This document shows, one piece after another, positions 1-7,034 of a stretch of DNA of 12,387 nucleotides (the stretch's first letter is position 1; the number at the start of each line of letters is the position of its first letter). The translations under genes were made by a program, and so were the position numbers. The stretch is from the NCBI GenBank assembly GCA_947374505.1, contig CANCCE010000069.1:1-12387 (forward strand), written 5' to 3'. The stretch is from Comamonadaceae bacterium (GTDB lineage: Bacteria; Pseudomonadota; Gammaproteobacteria; Burkholderiales; Burkholderiaceae_C). The notes under the pieces are model-generated. The model was not told the DNA's origin, made no database searches, and saw only the letters and a program-made list of their open reading frames with translations.

Positions 1-37
1 AGGAACCTCGGTCAACGCATGAGACAGAGTCAGCAGC

Positions 38-640
38 ATGGTCACTGAAAGCCTTTCCGGCCTGAAGCCAGCCGTCCTGCCAGATGATGCGATTGAGGTT
101 GGCCGTGTTCTTGACGCTTGGGGCGTGAAGGGCTGGGTCAAGGTGCTTCCGCACAGCGCCGAGCCCGAAGCCTTGTTTGCTGCCAAAGATTGGCTCTTGC
201 AAGCGCCTGAAGCCAAGTTCCGTCCCGGCTTTTCAGTTTTTTCCGGCACCGTCTCCATCTCGCTGGACGAATGCAAGGTGCATTCCAATACCGTGGTCGC
301 CAAGATCGCCGGCATTGATGATCGCAATCTCGCTGAAGCTTTGCGTGGTGCGCGTATTTTCTTGCCGCGCAGCAGCTTCCCAAGCGCCTCCAAAGATGAA
401 TATTACTGGGTCGATCTGATCGGCCTAGATGTCGTGAACCGCGAAGGCGTCAGCCTGGGCGCGGTGCGCGACCTCATGACCACCGGCCCGCATTCCGTGC
501 TGTGTGTGGAATACCAAGCCGTCGCTGAAGACGGTACCGAAGCCGCCGCTGAGCGCATGATCCCCTTCGTTGCGGCTTATGTCGATGGCGTGGACATCCC
601 CGGCAAACGCATCACCGTGGACTGGCAACCCGACTACTGA
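38..640 (+). CDS. rimM: Ribosome maturation factor RimM
   Basis: RimM binds ribosomal protein S19 and helps mature the head of the 30S subunit in the cytoplasm. The 200-residue protein has the usual family length. It shows the N-terminal RimM barrel (about residues 17-112, with GRV at 22-24 and WGVKGWVKV at 28-36) followed by the PRC barrel, which opens with the signature EYYWVDLIGL (121-130) and ends with an IPFV...VDIPGKRI block. It is the first complete gene of the conserved rpsP-rimM-trmD-rplS order, and rpsP should lie just left of the window. The ATG at 38 is the only start that fits the family N-terminus, although its Shine-Dalgarno sequence is weak. The 37 bases before it are probably the rpsP-rimM spacer or the last codons of rpsP, and too little is present to decide. 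trmD follows after 26 bases, so the two are probably co-transcribed. Confidence 0.97.
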   Translation: MVTESLSGLKPAVLPDDAIEVGRVLDAWGVKGWVKVLPHSAEPEALFAAKDWLLQAPEAKFRPGFSVFSGTVSISLDECKVHSNTVVAKIAGIDDRNLAEALRGARIFLPRSSFPSASKDEYYWVDLIGLDVVNREGVSLGAVRDLMTTGPHSVLCVEYQAVAEDGTEAAAERMIPFVAAYVDGVDIPGKRITVDWQPDY

Positions 641-666
641 GGTCAGCCAGCAGTTGAAACACCTGC

Positions 667-1446
667 ATGCGGTTTGATGTCATCACCCTTTTTCCTGAGC
701 TGTTCGCGCCTTTTTTAAGCACAGGCGTGACACGCCGTGCCTATGAATCAGGGCAGGTGCAAGTGCGGCTCTGGAACCCCCGGGATTTTTCTGAAGGCAG
801 TTATCGTCGTGTCGACGACCGGCCGTTTGGCGGCGGTCCCGGCATGGTCATGATGGCTGAGCCGTTGGCGCTGTGTCTGGACGCTATCCGGGCCGAGCGC
901 GCTGCGACTGAGAGCACGCCTGTCCCGGTCGTGTTGTTTTCGCCGATTGGCCAAGCTCTCAAGCACAGCGTGGTTGAAGACTGGGCGGCTTCTGCGGGCG
1001 CTGTGCTGCTCTGCGGCCGCTACGAGGGCGTGGACCAGCGCTTCATTGATGCGCATGTAGATGGCCAGATCAGTCTGGGCGACTTTGTGTTGTCGGGCGG
1101 TGAGATTGCGGCAATGGCCTTGATCGACGCCGTGACCCGTTTGCAGCCCGGCGTTCTGAATGACGAAGGCAGCCATCAGCTGGACAGTTTTAACCCGGCG
1201 CTCGACGGTTTGCTCGATTGCCCGGCCTACACCCGGCCCGAGAATTGGCGTGGCATCCCGGTGCCCGCTGAAATGTTGTCGGGTCACCATGCCGAGATTG
1301 AGCGCTGGCGTCGCGAACAGCGGCTGGCCCTGACGCTGGTACGCCGTCCGGAGCTGCTGGAGGCGGCCCGTGGCAATGGCCGACTGACGCCGCGCGATGA
1401 GGCTTTTTTGGCCGCCAAGGTTGCAGATATTTCGCCCAAGCCGTAA
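667..1446 (+). CDS. trmD: tRNA (guanine-N1-)-methyltransferase TrmD
   Basis: TrmD methylates N1 of G37 next to the anticodon using S-adenosylmethionine and prevents +1 frameshifting. It is an essential SPOUT-class enzyme that works as a dimer. The 259-residue product has the expected length. Visible hallmarks are the start MRFDVITLFPELF, FGGGPGMVM (54-62), the deep-trefoil-knot SAM-binding segments LLCGRYEGVDQRFID (114-128) and SLGDFVLSGGE (136-146), and the linker/C-terminal block DSFNPALDGLLDCPAYTRP (173-191) followed by MSGHHAEIERWR, which contacts tRNA. The position before YTRP is Ala, where His or Gln is common, so this is probably a tolerated variant. It lies 26 bases after rimM with no terminator between, which indicates one transcript. 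The ATG at 667 matches the family start; its Shine-Dalgarno sequence is poor. Confidence 0.98.
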   Translation: MRFDVITLFPELFAPFLSTGVTRRAYESGQVQVRLWNPRDFSEGSYRRVDDRPFGGGPGMVMMAEPLALCLDAIRAERAATESTPVPVVLFSPIGQALKHSVVEDWAASAGAVLLCGRYEGVDQRFIDAHVDGQISLGDFVLSGGEIAAMALIDAVTRLQPGVLNDEGSHQLDSFNPALDGLLDCPAYTRPENWRGIPVPAEMLSGHHAEIERWRREQRLALTLVRRPELLEAARGNGRLTPRDEAFLAAKVADISPKP

Positions 1447-1451
1447 TTGGC

Positions 1452-1457
1452 TATAAT
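1452..1457 (+). promoter_or_regulatory. Candidate -10 box of an internal rplS promoter
   Basis: A perfect TATAAT sits six bases after the trmD stop codon, in the only sizeable gap (133 bases) of the rimM-trmD-rplS cluster. No good -35 hexamer is seen at 16-18 bases upstream: the sequence there is near ATTTCG. The call therefore rests on the -10 match and the position. If it is used, transcription would start near 1464 and give rplS a leader of about 115 nt, letting L19 be made independently of rimM and trmD. Confidence 0.4.
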
Positions 1458-1579
1458 CGTGGGCTTTTCGGTCCTCTGGCGGCCACTGCAACCACGTGAT
1501 GACATGTTTCATCATTCTCTGGATTTGCGGTCTTTAGCGCAGCGCGTGCATGAACGAAAAATAAGTCTGATGGAATTTT
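1458..1579 (+). other. rplS leader region with a short hairpin
   Basis: This stretch between trmD and rplS has no credible gene. It contains a perfect 6-bp inverted repeat, TGATGA at 1497-1502 and TCATCA at 1509-1514, with a 6-base loop. The ribosome-binding site for rplS is modest (GGA at 1572-1574, five bases before the ATG). An out-of-frame ATG at 1570 overlaps the start region. Leaders of ribosomal-protein genes are often autoregulatory, but the sequence alone gives no direct evidence of that here. Confidence 0.35.
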
Positions 1580-1972
1580 ATGAATCTGATCGCAATCCTT
1601 GAGCAAGAAGAAATTGCTCGCCTGAACAAGACCATTCCTGTTTATGCCCCTGGTGACACCGTCATCGTGAGCGTGAACGTCGTTGAGGGCACCCGCAAAC
1701 GTCTGCAGGCGTTCGAAGGTGTCGTGATTGCCAAGCGCAATCGTGGCCTGAACTCCAGCTTCATCGTGCGCAAGATCTCCAACGGCGAAGGTGTCGAGCG
1801 GACTTTCCAGCTCTACAGCCCGCTGATTGCCAAGATCGAAGTCAAGCGCCGTGGTGATGTGCGTCGTGCCAAGCTGTACTACCTGCGTAGCCGTAGCGGT
1901 AAGTCTGCACGTATCAAGGAAAAGCTGGGCGCCCGTAAAGTCGTGGCTCCAGTGGCACCTGTCGCAGCGTAA
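1580..1972 (+). CDS. rplS: 50S ribosomal protein L19
   Basis: L19 sits at the 30S-50S interface of the ribosome near bridge B8. The 130-residue, strongly basic protein starts MNLIAILEQEEI and contains the family core PGDTVIVSVNVVEGTRKRLQ (about 24-43), FEGVVIAKRNRGLNSSFIVRK (about 45-65), GVERTFQLYSPLI (about 71-83) and KRRGDVRRAKLYYLRSRSGK (about 89-108). After the conserved end near KLGAR it carries a short Ala/Val/Pro tail (about 119-130), which varies in length between species. It is the last gene of the rpsP-rimM-trmD-rplS cluster. It may have its own promoter and is followed 38 bases later by a strong terminator. The ATG at 1580 is supported by homology-like N-terminal sequence and by the GGA just upstream. 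Confidence 0.98.
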   Translation: MNLIAILEQEEIARLNKTIPVYAPGDTVIVSVNVVEGTRKRLQAFEGVVIAKRNRGLNSSFIVRKISNGEGVERTFQLYSPLIAKIEVKRRGDVRRAKLYYLRSRSGKSARIKEKLGARKVVAPVAPVAA

Positions 1973-2010
1973 CAGTCGCCATAAGGTACCTGGACCTGAG
2001 TCCTTTGCAA

Positions 2011-2035
2011 AGCCGCTCCTCGGAGCGGCTTTTTT
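2011..2035 (+). terminator. Intrinsic terminator after rplS
   Basis: A perfect 8-bp GC-rich stem (AGCCGCTC at 2011-2018, GAGCGGCT at 2023-2030) with a 4-base loop runs directly into a T run ending at 2035. This is a textbook rho-independent terminator and marks the end of the ribosomal cluster. The next gene starts only 27 bases further on, so its promoter is either inside this area or it depends on readthrough. Confidence 0.92.
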
Positions 2036-2062
2036 CATGGGCTCGTTTTAAAGCCATTCACG

Positions 2063-2758
2063 ATGACGATCACTCGCCCCTTGCCAATCTTTGACCCGCG
2101 AACCGTTCCGGTAGTGAGCGTGGACACGCATCTGGCCGATGTGCCGGCGCACCAACTCACACCGGCGGCTTTACGTCAGCGGTTTTTGCAGCCACCCGTG
2201 TGGACGCCTGAACGCAACACAGAGAAGAAATTCGGTGACCGTGTGCCAGCCTTGGCAGCGGTGTTGATCCCGTTGGTCATGCGCGATGAGCTGATGCTTC
2301 TGCTGACAGAACGCGGCAAGAACTTGTCGACGCATTCCGGGCAAATTGCATTTCCGGGTGGCCGCACGGATGACTCAGATACGGATGCTGTGCACACTGC
2401 CTTGCGGGAAGCAGATGAAGAAATCGGTTTGCCAAATCATCACGTGGAAGTTTTGGGGATGTTACCGACCTATATCACGGGTTCGGCTTTCATCATCACG
2501 CCCGTGGTGGCGCTGGTCAAGCCAGGCTTTCAGTTGCAGCCTAATCCGGCGGAGGTGGCCGATGTTTTTGAGGTGCCTTTGCGCTTTTTGATGAGCCCTG
2601 GAAATCATCGGCGGCATGTCTTTGAGTTCGAGGGGGCACAGCGCGAATGGCTGTCCATGCCCTACACCAGTGATGCAGCTGACCTGCCGAAAGAACGTTA
2701 CATCTGGGGCGCGACAGCCGCTATGCTGCGTAATTTTTATCGATTTTTAGCGGCTTGA
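2063..2758 (+). CDS. NUDIX hydrolase, CoA pyrophosphatase type (NudL/YeaB-like)
   Basis: Proteins of this family cleave coenzyme A or its thioesters to 3',5'-ADP and phosphopantetheine derivatives. The 231-residue protein has the CoA-pyrophosphatase signature before the Nudix helix, LLLTERGKNLSTHSGQIAFPGG read across 79-100 (key residues LLTER, THSGQ and AFPGG). The Nudix box follows at about 100-123 and ends in LREADEEIGL, with the metal-binding EE pair at 119-120. As in YeaB, the early part of the box is Asp-rich (RTDDSD) instead of having the canonical single Glu. The C-terminus has the family ending YIWGATAAMLRNF. A Pro-rich N-terminal extension of about 60 residues precedes the domain. 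The ATG at 2063 has no clear Shine-Dalgarno sequence. It is separated from rplS by a terminator and lies 37 bases before the CbiB-like gene. The exact substrate is inferred from family motifs. Confidence 0.92.
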   Translation: MTITRPLPIFDPRTVPVVSVDTHLADVPAHQLTPAALRQRFLQPPVWTPERNTEKKFGDRVPALAAVLIPLVMRDELMLLLTERGKNLSTHSGQIAFPGGRTDDSDTDAVHTALREADEEIGLPNHHVEVLGMLPTYITGSAFIITPVVALVKPGFQLQPNPAEVADVFEVPLRFLMSPGNHRRHVFEFEGAQREWLSMPYTSDAADLPKERYIWGATAAMLRNFYRFLAA

Positions 2759-2795
2759 GTGCATCGATTTTGCAGCCAGACCGTTATGATTTGAC

Positions 2796-3797
2796 ATGAG
2801 CTTTTTTGCCGTCTTGTTTGCCCTCCTGTTCGAACAGGCTAGGCCGCTCGCCCGTGGTAACGCCATTCATGCGGGTTTGCGCGCTTGGGCGCGCTGGTCG
2901 AGTCGCAACTTGGATGCCGGGCGTACGCACCATGGCTGGCTGGTCTGGTCGGTGACTGTTTTGGGCCCCACCTTGCTGGTCTTTGTGATCCACTGCTTGC
3001 TTTGGAGTGTCCATGGCTTGCTGGCTTTTGCGTGGAGCGTGGGGGTCCTTTACATGACCCTGGGTTTTCGCCAGTTCAGCCACCATTTCACCGCCATCCG
3101 CGACGCTCTTGAAGTTGGCGACGAGGACACCGCCCGCGAGCTGCTGGCCGATTGGCAGCAAGTTGACGCGAGTGAACTGCCGCGAAGTGAAATCGTGCGC
3201 CACGTGATCGAACATTCTGTGCTCGCGGCCCATCGCCATGTGTTTGGTGTGCTCAGTTGGTTTTCCGTGCTGGCGGCACTTGGCCTTGGCCCATTGGGTG
3301 CTGTTCTGTATCGGATGAGTGAATTCGTTTTGCGCTATTGGGCTGACCAGCACCGCTTGGCAGAAGAGGGCGTGAGCCCAGCTTTGCAACAAGCCGCTAA
3401 AACCGCGTGGGGTCTGATCGACTTTGTCCCCGCCCGCTTAACGGCAGTCGGCTTTGCAGTGGTGGGCAGTTTTGAAGATGCCATCGACAGCTGGCGCCAC
3501 TACACCCAGGGCTTTTCAGCGGGGTCAAGAGCCGCCTCTGAAATCCGCAATGATGGCGTGGTGCTGGCCGCCACGGCGGGTGCTGTGAATGTGCGGCTGG
3601 GCGGCAATGCCTTGAAAACTGCGGTCAAATCCTTCACCGCAGGCGTGGACAATGCCGAGCCCGTGGCAACGTTGGCGACCCCGGGGCGCGAGCCTGAGTT
3701 AGCACATTTGCGCAGCGTGGTCGGACTGGTCTGGCGATGCGTTGTGTTGTGGATGGTGCTGCTGGCACTGTTGACGTTGGCACGTTTGCTGGGCTGA
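2796..3797 (+). CDS. CobD/CbiB-family (AmpE-like) inner-membrane protein
   Basis: The 333-residue protein has hydrophobic segments near residues 1-12, 47-66, 70-90, 148-170 and 306-333, with a Gly/Ala-rich amphipathic part around 210-280. Similarity to the CbiB/AmpE superfamily shows in the order: short N-terminal membrane anchor, FRQFSHHFTAIRDALEVGD (91-109), a small ARELLADW helix, the loop-plus-membrane block FGVLSWFSVLAALGLGPLGA (150-169), and WGLIDFVPARLTAV (205-218). True CbiB attaches aminopropanol to cobyric acid, but no cobalamin gene is nearby and the classical CbiB N-terminal block is not evident. That activity is therefore doubtful. An AmpE-like regulatory or membrane role is an alternative. 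It follows the NUDIX gene by 37 bases, perhaps in one transcript, and converges on rsgA with a 48-base gap in which no good terminator is seen. Confidence 0.82.
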   Translation: MSFFAVLFALLFEQARPLARGNAIHAGLRAWARWSSRNLDAGRTHHGWLVWSVTVLGPTLLVFVIHCLLWSVHGLLAFAWSVGVLYMTLGFRQFSHHFTAIRDALEVGDEDTARELLADWQQVDASELPRSEIVRHVIEHSVLAAHRHVFGVLSWFSVLAALGLGPLGAVLYRMSEFVLRYWADQHRLAEEGVSPALQQAAKTAWGLIDFVPARLTAVGFAVVGSFEDAIDSWRHYTQGFSAGSRAASEIRNDGVVLAATAGAVNVRLGGNALKTAVKSFTAGVDNAEPVATLATPGREPELAHLRSVVGLVWRCVVLWMVLLALLTLARLLG

Positions 3798-3845
3798 GCT
3801 CTGATTCTTATCGTCAGTCGTCTTCAGCCGATGTCAATCGCTTTG

Positions 3846-4826
3846 TTAATAGCGAGTTTCTGAGAGTTCCGCAAACAAGTCGCCATACAGGCGATAACGG
3901 CTGGCGCTGATGCTGCTCGGTTTGTCCGTATTTTTCAGCTCAGTGATGACCCCGCAACCCGGCTCATGTAAATGGGTGCAGTTGTAGAATTTGCAGTTCT
4001 GTGCGTGCGCCTTGATGTCGGGCATGTAGGCGGCCAAATGCATCGGTTCAATGTGGTGCAGGCCAAATTCCTGAAAGCCGGGGGAGTCAATCAACGCCGT
4101 GCTTCTGTCCGCATCAATCCAGTACAGCGTGGTGCTGGTGGTGGTGTGTTTGCCGGAGTTAAGAGCCTGTGAGATTTCAGCCGTCAGCACTTGGGCATGC
4201 GGTATCAGCAGATTGGTCAGGCTGCTTTTGCCGGCGCCCGAGGGGCCGAGCACCAAGGTCTTTTTTCCTTGCATCAGCGGCATCAATGACTGCACCGGCG
4301 TCTGCGTTTCGTCGTCTGCGGCTTTGGGCTTGATCGCCAGCGAGAGCATTTGGTAACCCATGGCGCGGTAAGGTGCTAGTTTGGTCCAGGCGCGACCAAA
4401 GGGTTCGGTCAGATCACTTTTGTTCAGCGCAATGATCGGGCGAATGCCCGCGGCTTCAGCGGCAATCAGCGCGCGCGTCAGCTGATTTTCAGAGAACTCC
4501 GGCTCGGCCGCCATGAGGATCAGCACCTGATCGAGATTGGCGGCGAAAGACTTGGTGCGCATTTCATCCTGCCGGTAAAACAGGTTGTCGCGAGGCTCGA
4601 CTTTTTCAATCGTGCCTTCGTCTTCTGAGGGCAGCCAGCGCACGCGATCACCCACCACCGCCTGGTTTTTTTTCCCACGCGGGTGGCAGATGACGCGCTC
4701 ACCATTGTCTTTTTCAACCAGCACATGACGACCGAAGCCGGCCACCACCAAACCGGCTTCAGTACCTAAGGCGGCGGGCCTTGCATTAGCTGCCTGCTTA
4801 GCGGTCTGTTTACCTGCGTGTTTCAA
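3846..4826 (-). CDS. rsgA: Small ribosomal subunit biogenesis GTPase RsgA
   Basis: RsgA (YjeQ/EngC) is a ribosome-stimulated GTPase that checks late 30S maturation. The 326-residue product shows an N-terminal OB-fold (about 25-80) and then a circularly permuted GTPase with motifs in the order G4 NKSD (135-138), G1 GPSGAGKSS (184-192), a GKHTTT switch (215-220) and G3 DSPG (247-250). The C-terminal zinc knuckle is formed by C268, C273, H275 and C281 in the CxxxxCTHxxEPGC pattern. The start is a TTG. The reading frame is closed by a stop five codons upstream, and the next possible starts (about residue 26) would cut into the conserved GLVVAGFGRHVLVE block. The TTGA overlaps the stop of the upstream dehydratase gene by 4 bases, which suggests translational coupling. 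The first 24 residues are a basic Ala/Lys-rich extension. Confidence 0.97.
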   Translation of the reverse strand: MKHAGKQTAKQAANARPAALGTEAGLVVAGFGRHVLVEKDNGERVICHPRGKKNQAVVGDRVRWLPSEDEGTIEKVEPRDNLFYRQDEMRTKSFAANLDQVLILMAAEPEFSENQLTRALIAAEAAGIRPIIALNKSDLTEPFGRAWTKLAPYRAMGYQMLSLAIKPKAADDETQTPVQSLMPLMQGKKTLVLGPSGAGKSSLTNLLIPHAQVLTAEISQALNSGKHTTTSTTLYWIDADRSTALIDSPGFQEFGLHHIEPMHLAAYMPDIKAHAQNCKFYNCTHLHEPGCGVITELKNTDKPSSISASRYRLYGDLFAELSETRY

Positions 4827-5140
4827 GCCAGCAAGGCGTCAACCTTGGACGCGCAAAGAAAGTCACTGGTTGAAATGCCGTTCACGTCATGGGTGTTGAA
4901 GCGCACCGTGCATTGGCTGAAACTCACTGCCAAATCAGGATGGTGATTTGCGGCGTTGGCGATGAATGCTACGGCGTTGACGAAGCCGATGCTGTGGTGA
5001 AAGTCTTTGAAGCGAAAGCTTTTCTCAAGCGCGCCATCGATCAGACGCCAGCCCAGTGCTTGCTCGCCATTGAGCTTGCTCAGTTGGCTGACGATTTCGG
5101 TGGCGCTGAGTGCGCGTCGGGGGGCTTCAGCTTGGCTCAC
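4823..5140 (-). CDS. phhB: 4a-hydroxytetrahydrobiopterin (pterin-4a-carbinolamine) dehydratase
   Basis: This enzyme dehydrates 4a-hydroxytetrahydropterin and recycles the cofactor of aromatic amino-acid hydroxylases such as phenylalanine hydroxylase. The 105-residue length is normal for the family. Diagnostic residues are visible: ANHHPDL (64-70) with H66 and H67, and THDVNGIS (83-90) with H84, matching the three-histidine active site. The preceding FRFKDFHHSIGFVNAVAFIA corresponds to the dimer helix. The start is GTG, overlapping the M48 protease stop in a GTGA 4-base overlap. Its own stop overlaps rsgA in the same way. No phenylalanine hydroxylase gene is in the window, so the symbol phhB is by function only. 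Its place between a protease and a ribosome GTPase may reflect co-expression only. A DCoH-like moonlighting role is possible but unsupported. Confidence 0.93.
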   Translation of the reverse strand: MSQAEAPRRALSATEIVSQLSKLNGEQALGWRLIDGALEKSFRFKDFHHSIGFVNAVAFIANAANHHPDLAVSFSQCTVRFNTHDVNGISTSDFLCASKVDALLA

Positions 5141-6435
5141 GCGGCAGCTCCTGAGAGGCTGGGTTGGACAGCGCTCATGCGCGCCAAGCGCTCAGACGCA
5201 GGCGGATGTGAATAGTAAAACTTCACAAAGACAGGGTCCGGCGTGAGTGTGCTGGCGTTGTCCTGATACAGCTTGAGCAGGGCGCTGGACAGGTCGCGGC
5301 CATCGGTCTGACGGGCCGCATAGGCATCGGCTTCAAACTCATGTTGTCGGGAGAGTTGGGCAAACAGCGGCGAGATGAAAAAACTGAACAAGGGCACGAC
5401 CATCATGAACAGCAGCAGAGCCAGGGCATCGTTGGGTGCACTCATGTTGGGCAGCACGCCCAGTGCGGTGTAAAACCAAATCTGCGTAGAGAGCCAACCG
5501 AGCAGTGCAAAACCGGCCAAGCTCAGCGCGAACAACATGACGATGCGTTGGATGATGTGCTTGTGCTTGAAATGTCCCAACTCGTGGGCCAGTACAGCGT
5601 CGACTTCGGCCGGGCTGAGCTGCTTCAGCAAGGTGTCGTAAAAGACCACGCGCTTGGCGGCGCCGAAGCCGGTGAAGTAAGCGTTGGCATGTGCCGAGCG
5701 CTTGCTGCCGTCCATCACAAACAGGCCTTTAGCGGCAAAACCGCAGCGCTGCATGAGGGCTGTCACGCGGGCTTTCAAACCCTCATCTTCGAGCGGCTGG
5801 AACTTGTTAAAAAGCGGTGCAATCACGGTCGGGTAGAGCACCAGAATCAACAGGTTAAAACCCATCCAGACGGCCCATGCCCACAGCCACCACAGGCTGC
5901 CGGCGCTGCCCATCAGCCAGAGGATGAGTGCGAGGATGGGCAAGCCCACGACGACGCCGACAACGGTCGATTTCAGCAAGTCAGCGAGCCACAATTTGAA
6001 GGTCATTTTGTTGAAGCCAAAACGCTCTTCGATCTTGAACGTGCTGTAGAGCGTGAAGGGCAAATCCAGTGCGCTGCTGATGAGGCCAAAGCCTGCCACC
6101 AACGTCAGTTGCTGGGCCAGCGGGCTCCACTCAGCCAGCCGAGTACCGGCCAACCATTGGTTCAATGCATCAAGTCCCCCTAACAGGGTCCAGCCGAGTA
6201 GCACAGCAGTGCCAAAGGCCAGCTCCAGCAGGCCAAAGCGGGCTTTGGTGATGGTGTAGTCGGCCGCCTTCTGGTGAGCCGCCAGCGAAATGGTCGCAGC
6301 GAAAGCGGCAGGCACGGCATCGCGATGTCGCGCCACATGGCGAACTTGGCGCGTGCTCAAGTAAAACTTCACCAACAGGCCTACCAGCAGCACGGCTGAA
6401 AAAACGAGGGTAAATACAAGCGAGTAATCAATCAT
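5137..6435 (-). CDS. M48 family membrane metallopeptidase, Ste24/CAAX-protease-like
   Basis: This is a zinc endopeptidase embedded in the inner membrane and related to yeast Ste24p. The 432-residue protein has about seven hydrophobic spans (near 5-25, 66-88, 108-126, 155-176, 181-204, 296-316 and 335-358), as in Ste24. The catalytic motif HELGH is at 284-288, and the third zinc ligand is E366 in the EFEAD motif (366-370). The C-terminal YYSHPPASERLARM block (407-420) is the family substrate-side motif. The early TLYSTFKIEERFGFNKMT stretch (128-145) is also typical. Bacteria lack prenylated CAAX proteins, so the physiological substrate is unknown; membrane-protein quality control is a common guess. 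It is the first gene of the operon with the dehydratase and rsgA. The ATG has a GAAAG sequence immediately upstream. The gene is divergent from orn with only 35 bases between starts. Confidence 0.95.
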   Translation of the reverse strand: MIDYSLVFTLVFSAVLLVGLLVKFYLSTRQVRHVARHRDAVPAAFAATISLAAHQKAADYTITKARFGLLELAFGTAVLLGWTLLGGLDALNQWLAGTRLAEWSPLAQQLTLVAGFGLISSALDLPFTLYSTFKIEERFGFNKMTFKLWLADLLKSTVVGVVVGLPILALILWLMGSAGSLWWLWAWAVWMGFNLLILVLYPTVIAPLFNKFQPLEDEGLKARVTALMQRCGFAAKGLFVMDGSKRSAHANAYFTGFGAAKRVVFYDTLLKQLSPAEVDAVLAHELGHFKHKHIIQRIVMLFALSLAGFALLGWLSTQIWFYTALGVLPNMSAPNDALALLLFMMVVPLFSFFISPLFAQLSRQHEFEADAYAARQTDGRDLSSALLKLYQDNASTLTPDPVFVKFYYSHPPASERLARMSAVQPSLSGAAA

Positions 6436-6470
6436 CTTTCGAAGTTTAGGGCATCGGCGAGAATCACCTC

Positions 6471-7034
6471 ATGCTTGATACTGAACACACCCTGAAAAAG
6501 TCCGACCAGAACTTGGTCTGGATCGACTGCGAAATGACCGGTCTCGACCCAGAAAAAGAGCGTCTGATCGAAATTGCCGTGATCGTCACCGGCCCGCAAC
6601 TGGTGCCGCGCATTGAAGGCCCGGTGCTGGTGATTCACCAAAGCGACGAGTTGCTGGGTCAAATGGACAACTGGAACAAGGGTACCCACGGTCGCAGCGG
6701 CTTGATCGACAAGGTCAAAGCCAGCACCGTCAGCGAAGAAGAAGCCGAAAAACAAGTGCTGGCCTTCCTGGCCAAATACCTGCCTAAGGGGACTTCCCCT
6801 TTGTGCGGCAACACCATCAGCCAAGACCGACGCTTTTTGGTCAAGTACATGCCCAAGCTGGAAGCCTTTTTGCACTACCGCAACATCGATGTCAGCACCT
6901 TCAAAGAGTTGGCCAAGCGCTGGCGTCCGGAGGTCTACAGCTCGTTTAAAAAGCGCCAGAGCCACACGGCACTGGCTGATGTGAACGAGTCGATTGATGA
7001 GCTCGAACACTACCGCGAACACTTCCTTAAATGA
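6471..7034 (+). CDS. orn: Oligoribonuclease
   Basis: Orn is a 3'-5' exoribonuclease that finishes RNA decay by degrading di- and short oligonucleotides, including pGpG from cyclic-di-GMP turnover. The 187-residue protein carries the DEDDh exonuclease set: D19 and E21 in WIDCEMTGLDP, D119 in TISQDRRFL, and H165 and D170 in SHTALADV. Family motifs NWNKGTHGRSGL (68-79) and YRNIDVSTFKELAKRW (126-141) are also present. It is divergent from the M48-dehydratase-rsgA operon. An orn/rsgA neighbourhood is also known from Escherichia coli, so the association is old. With only 35 bases between the two starts, promoters must reach into the neighbouring coding sequence. The ribosome-binding site is weak (GGCGAGAA about 8 bases upstream), but no other start fits the family N-terminus better. 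Confidence 0.98.
   Translation: MLDTEHTLKKSDQNLVWIDCEMTGLDPEKERLIEIAVIVTGPQLVPRIEGPVLVIHQSDELLGQMDNWNKGTHGRSGLIDKVKASTVSEEEAEKQVLAFLAKYLPKGTSPLCGNTISQDRRFLVKYMPKLEAFLHYRNIDVSTFKELAKRWRPEVYSSFKKRQSHTALADVNESIDELEHYREHFLK

Noticed and set aside
748..1515. A 255-codon - strand frame opposite trmD.
   Set aside because: It is antisense to a fully conserved trmD and has an Arg/His/Gln-rich composition without motifs.
2796..3797. Calling this gene cbiB/cobD outright.
   Set aside because: Neither the classical N-terminal CbiB block nor any cobalamin-pathway neighbour is seen, so only family membership is supported.
3798..3845. A possible terminator between the convergent CbiB-like gene and rsgA.
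   Set aside because: Only a 5-bp stem (TCGCT/AGCGA, 3838-3855) with an 8-base loop and no T run was found, which is too weak to call.
5341..6183. A 280-codon + strand frame opposite the M48 protease gene.
   Set aside because: The translation is Gln/His/Glu-rich with no membrane or enzyme pattern, while the opposite strand encodes a complete Ste24-like protease with HELGH and EFEAD.
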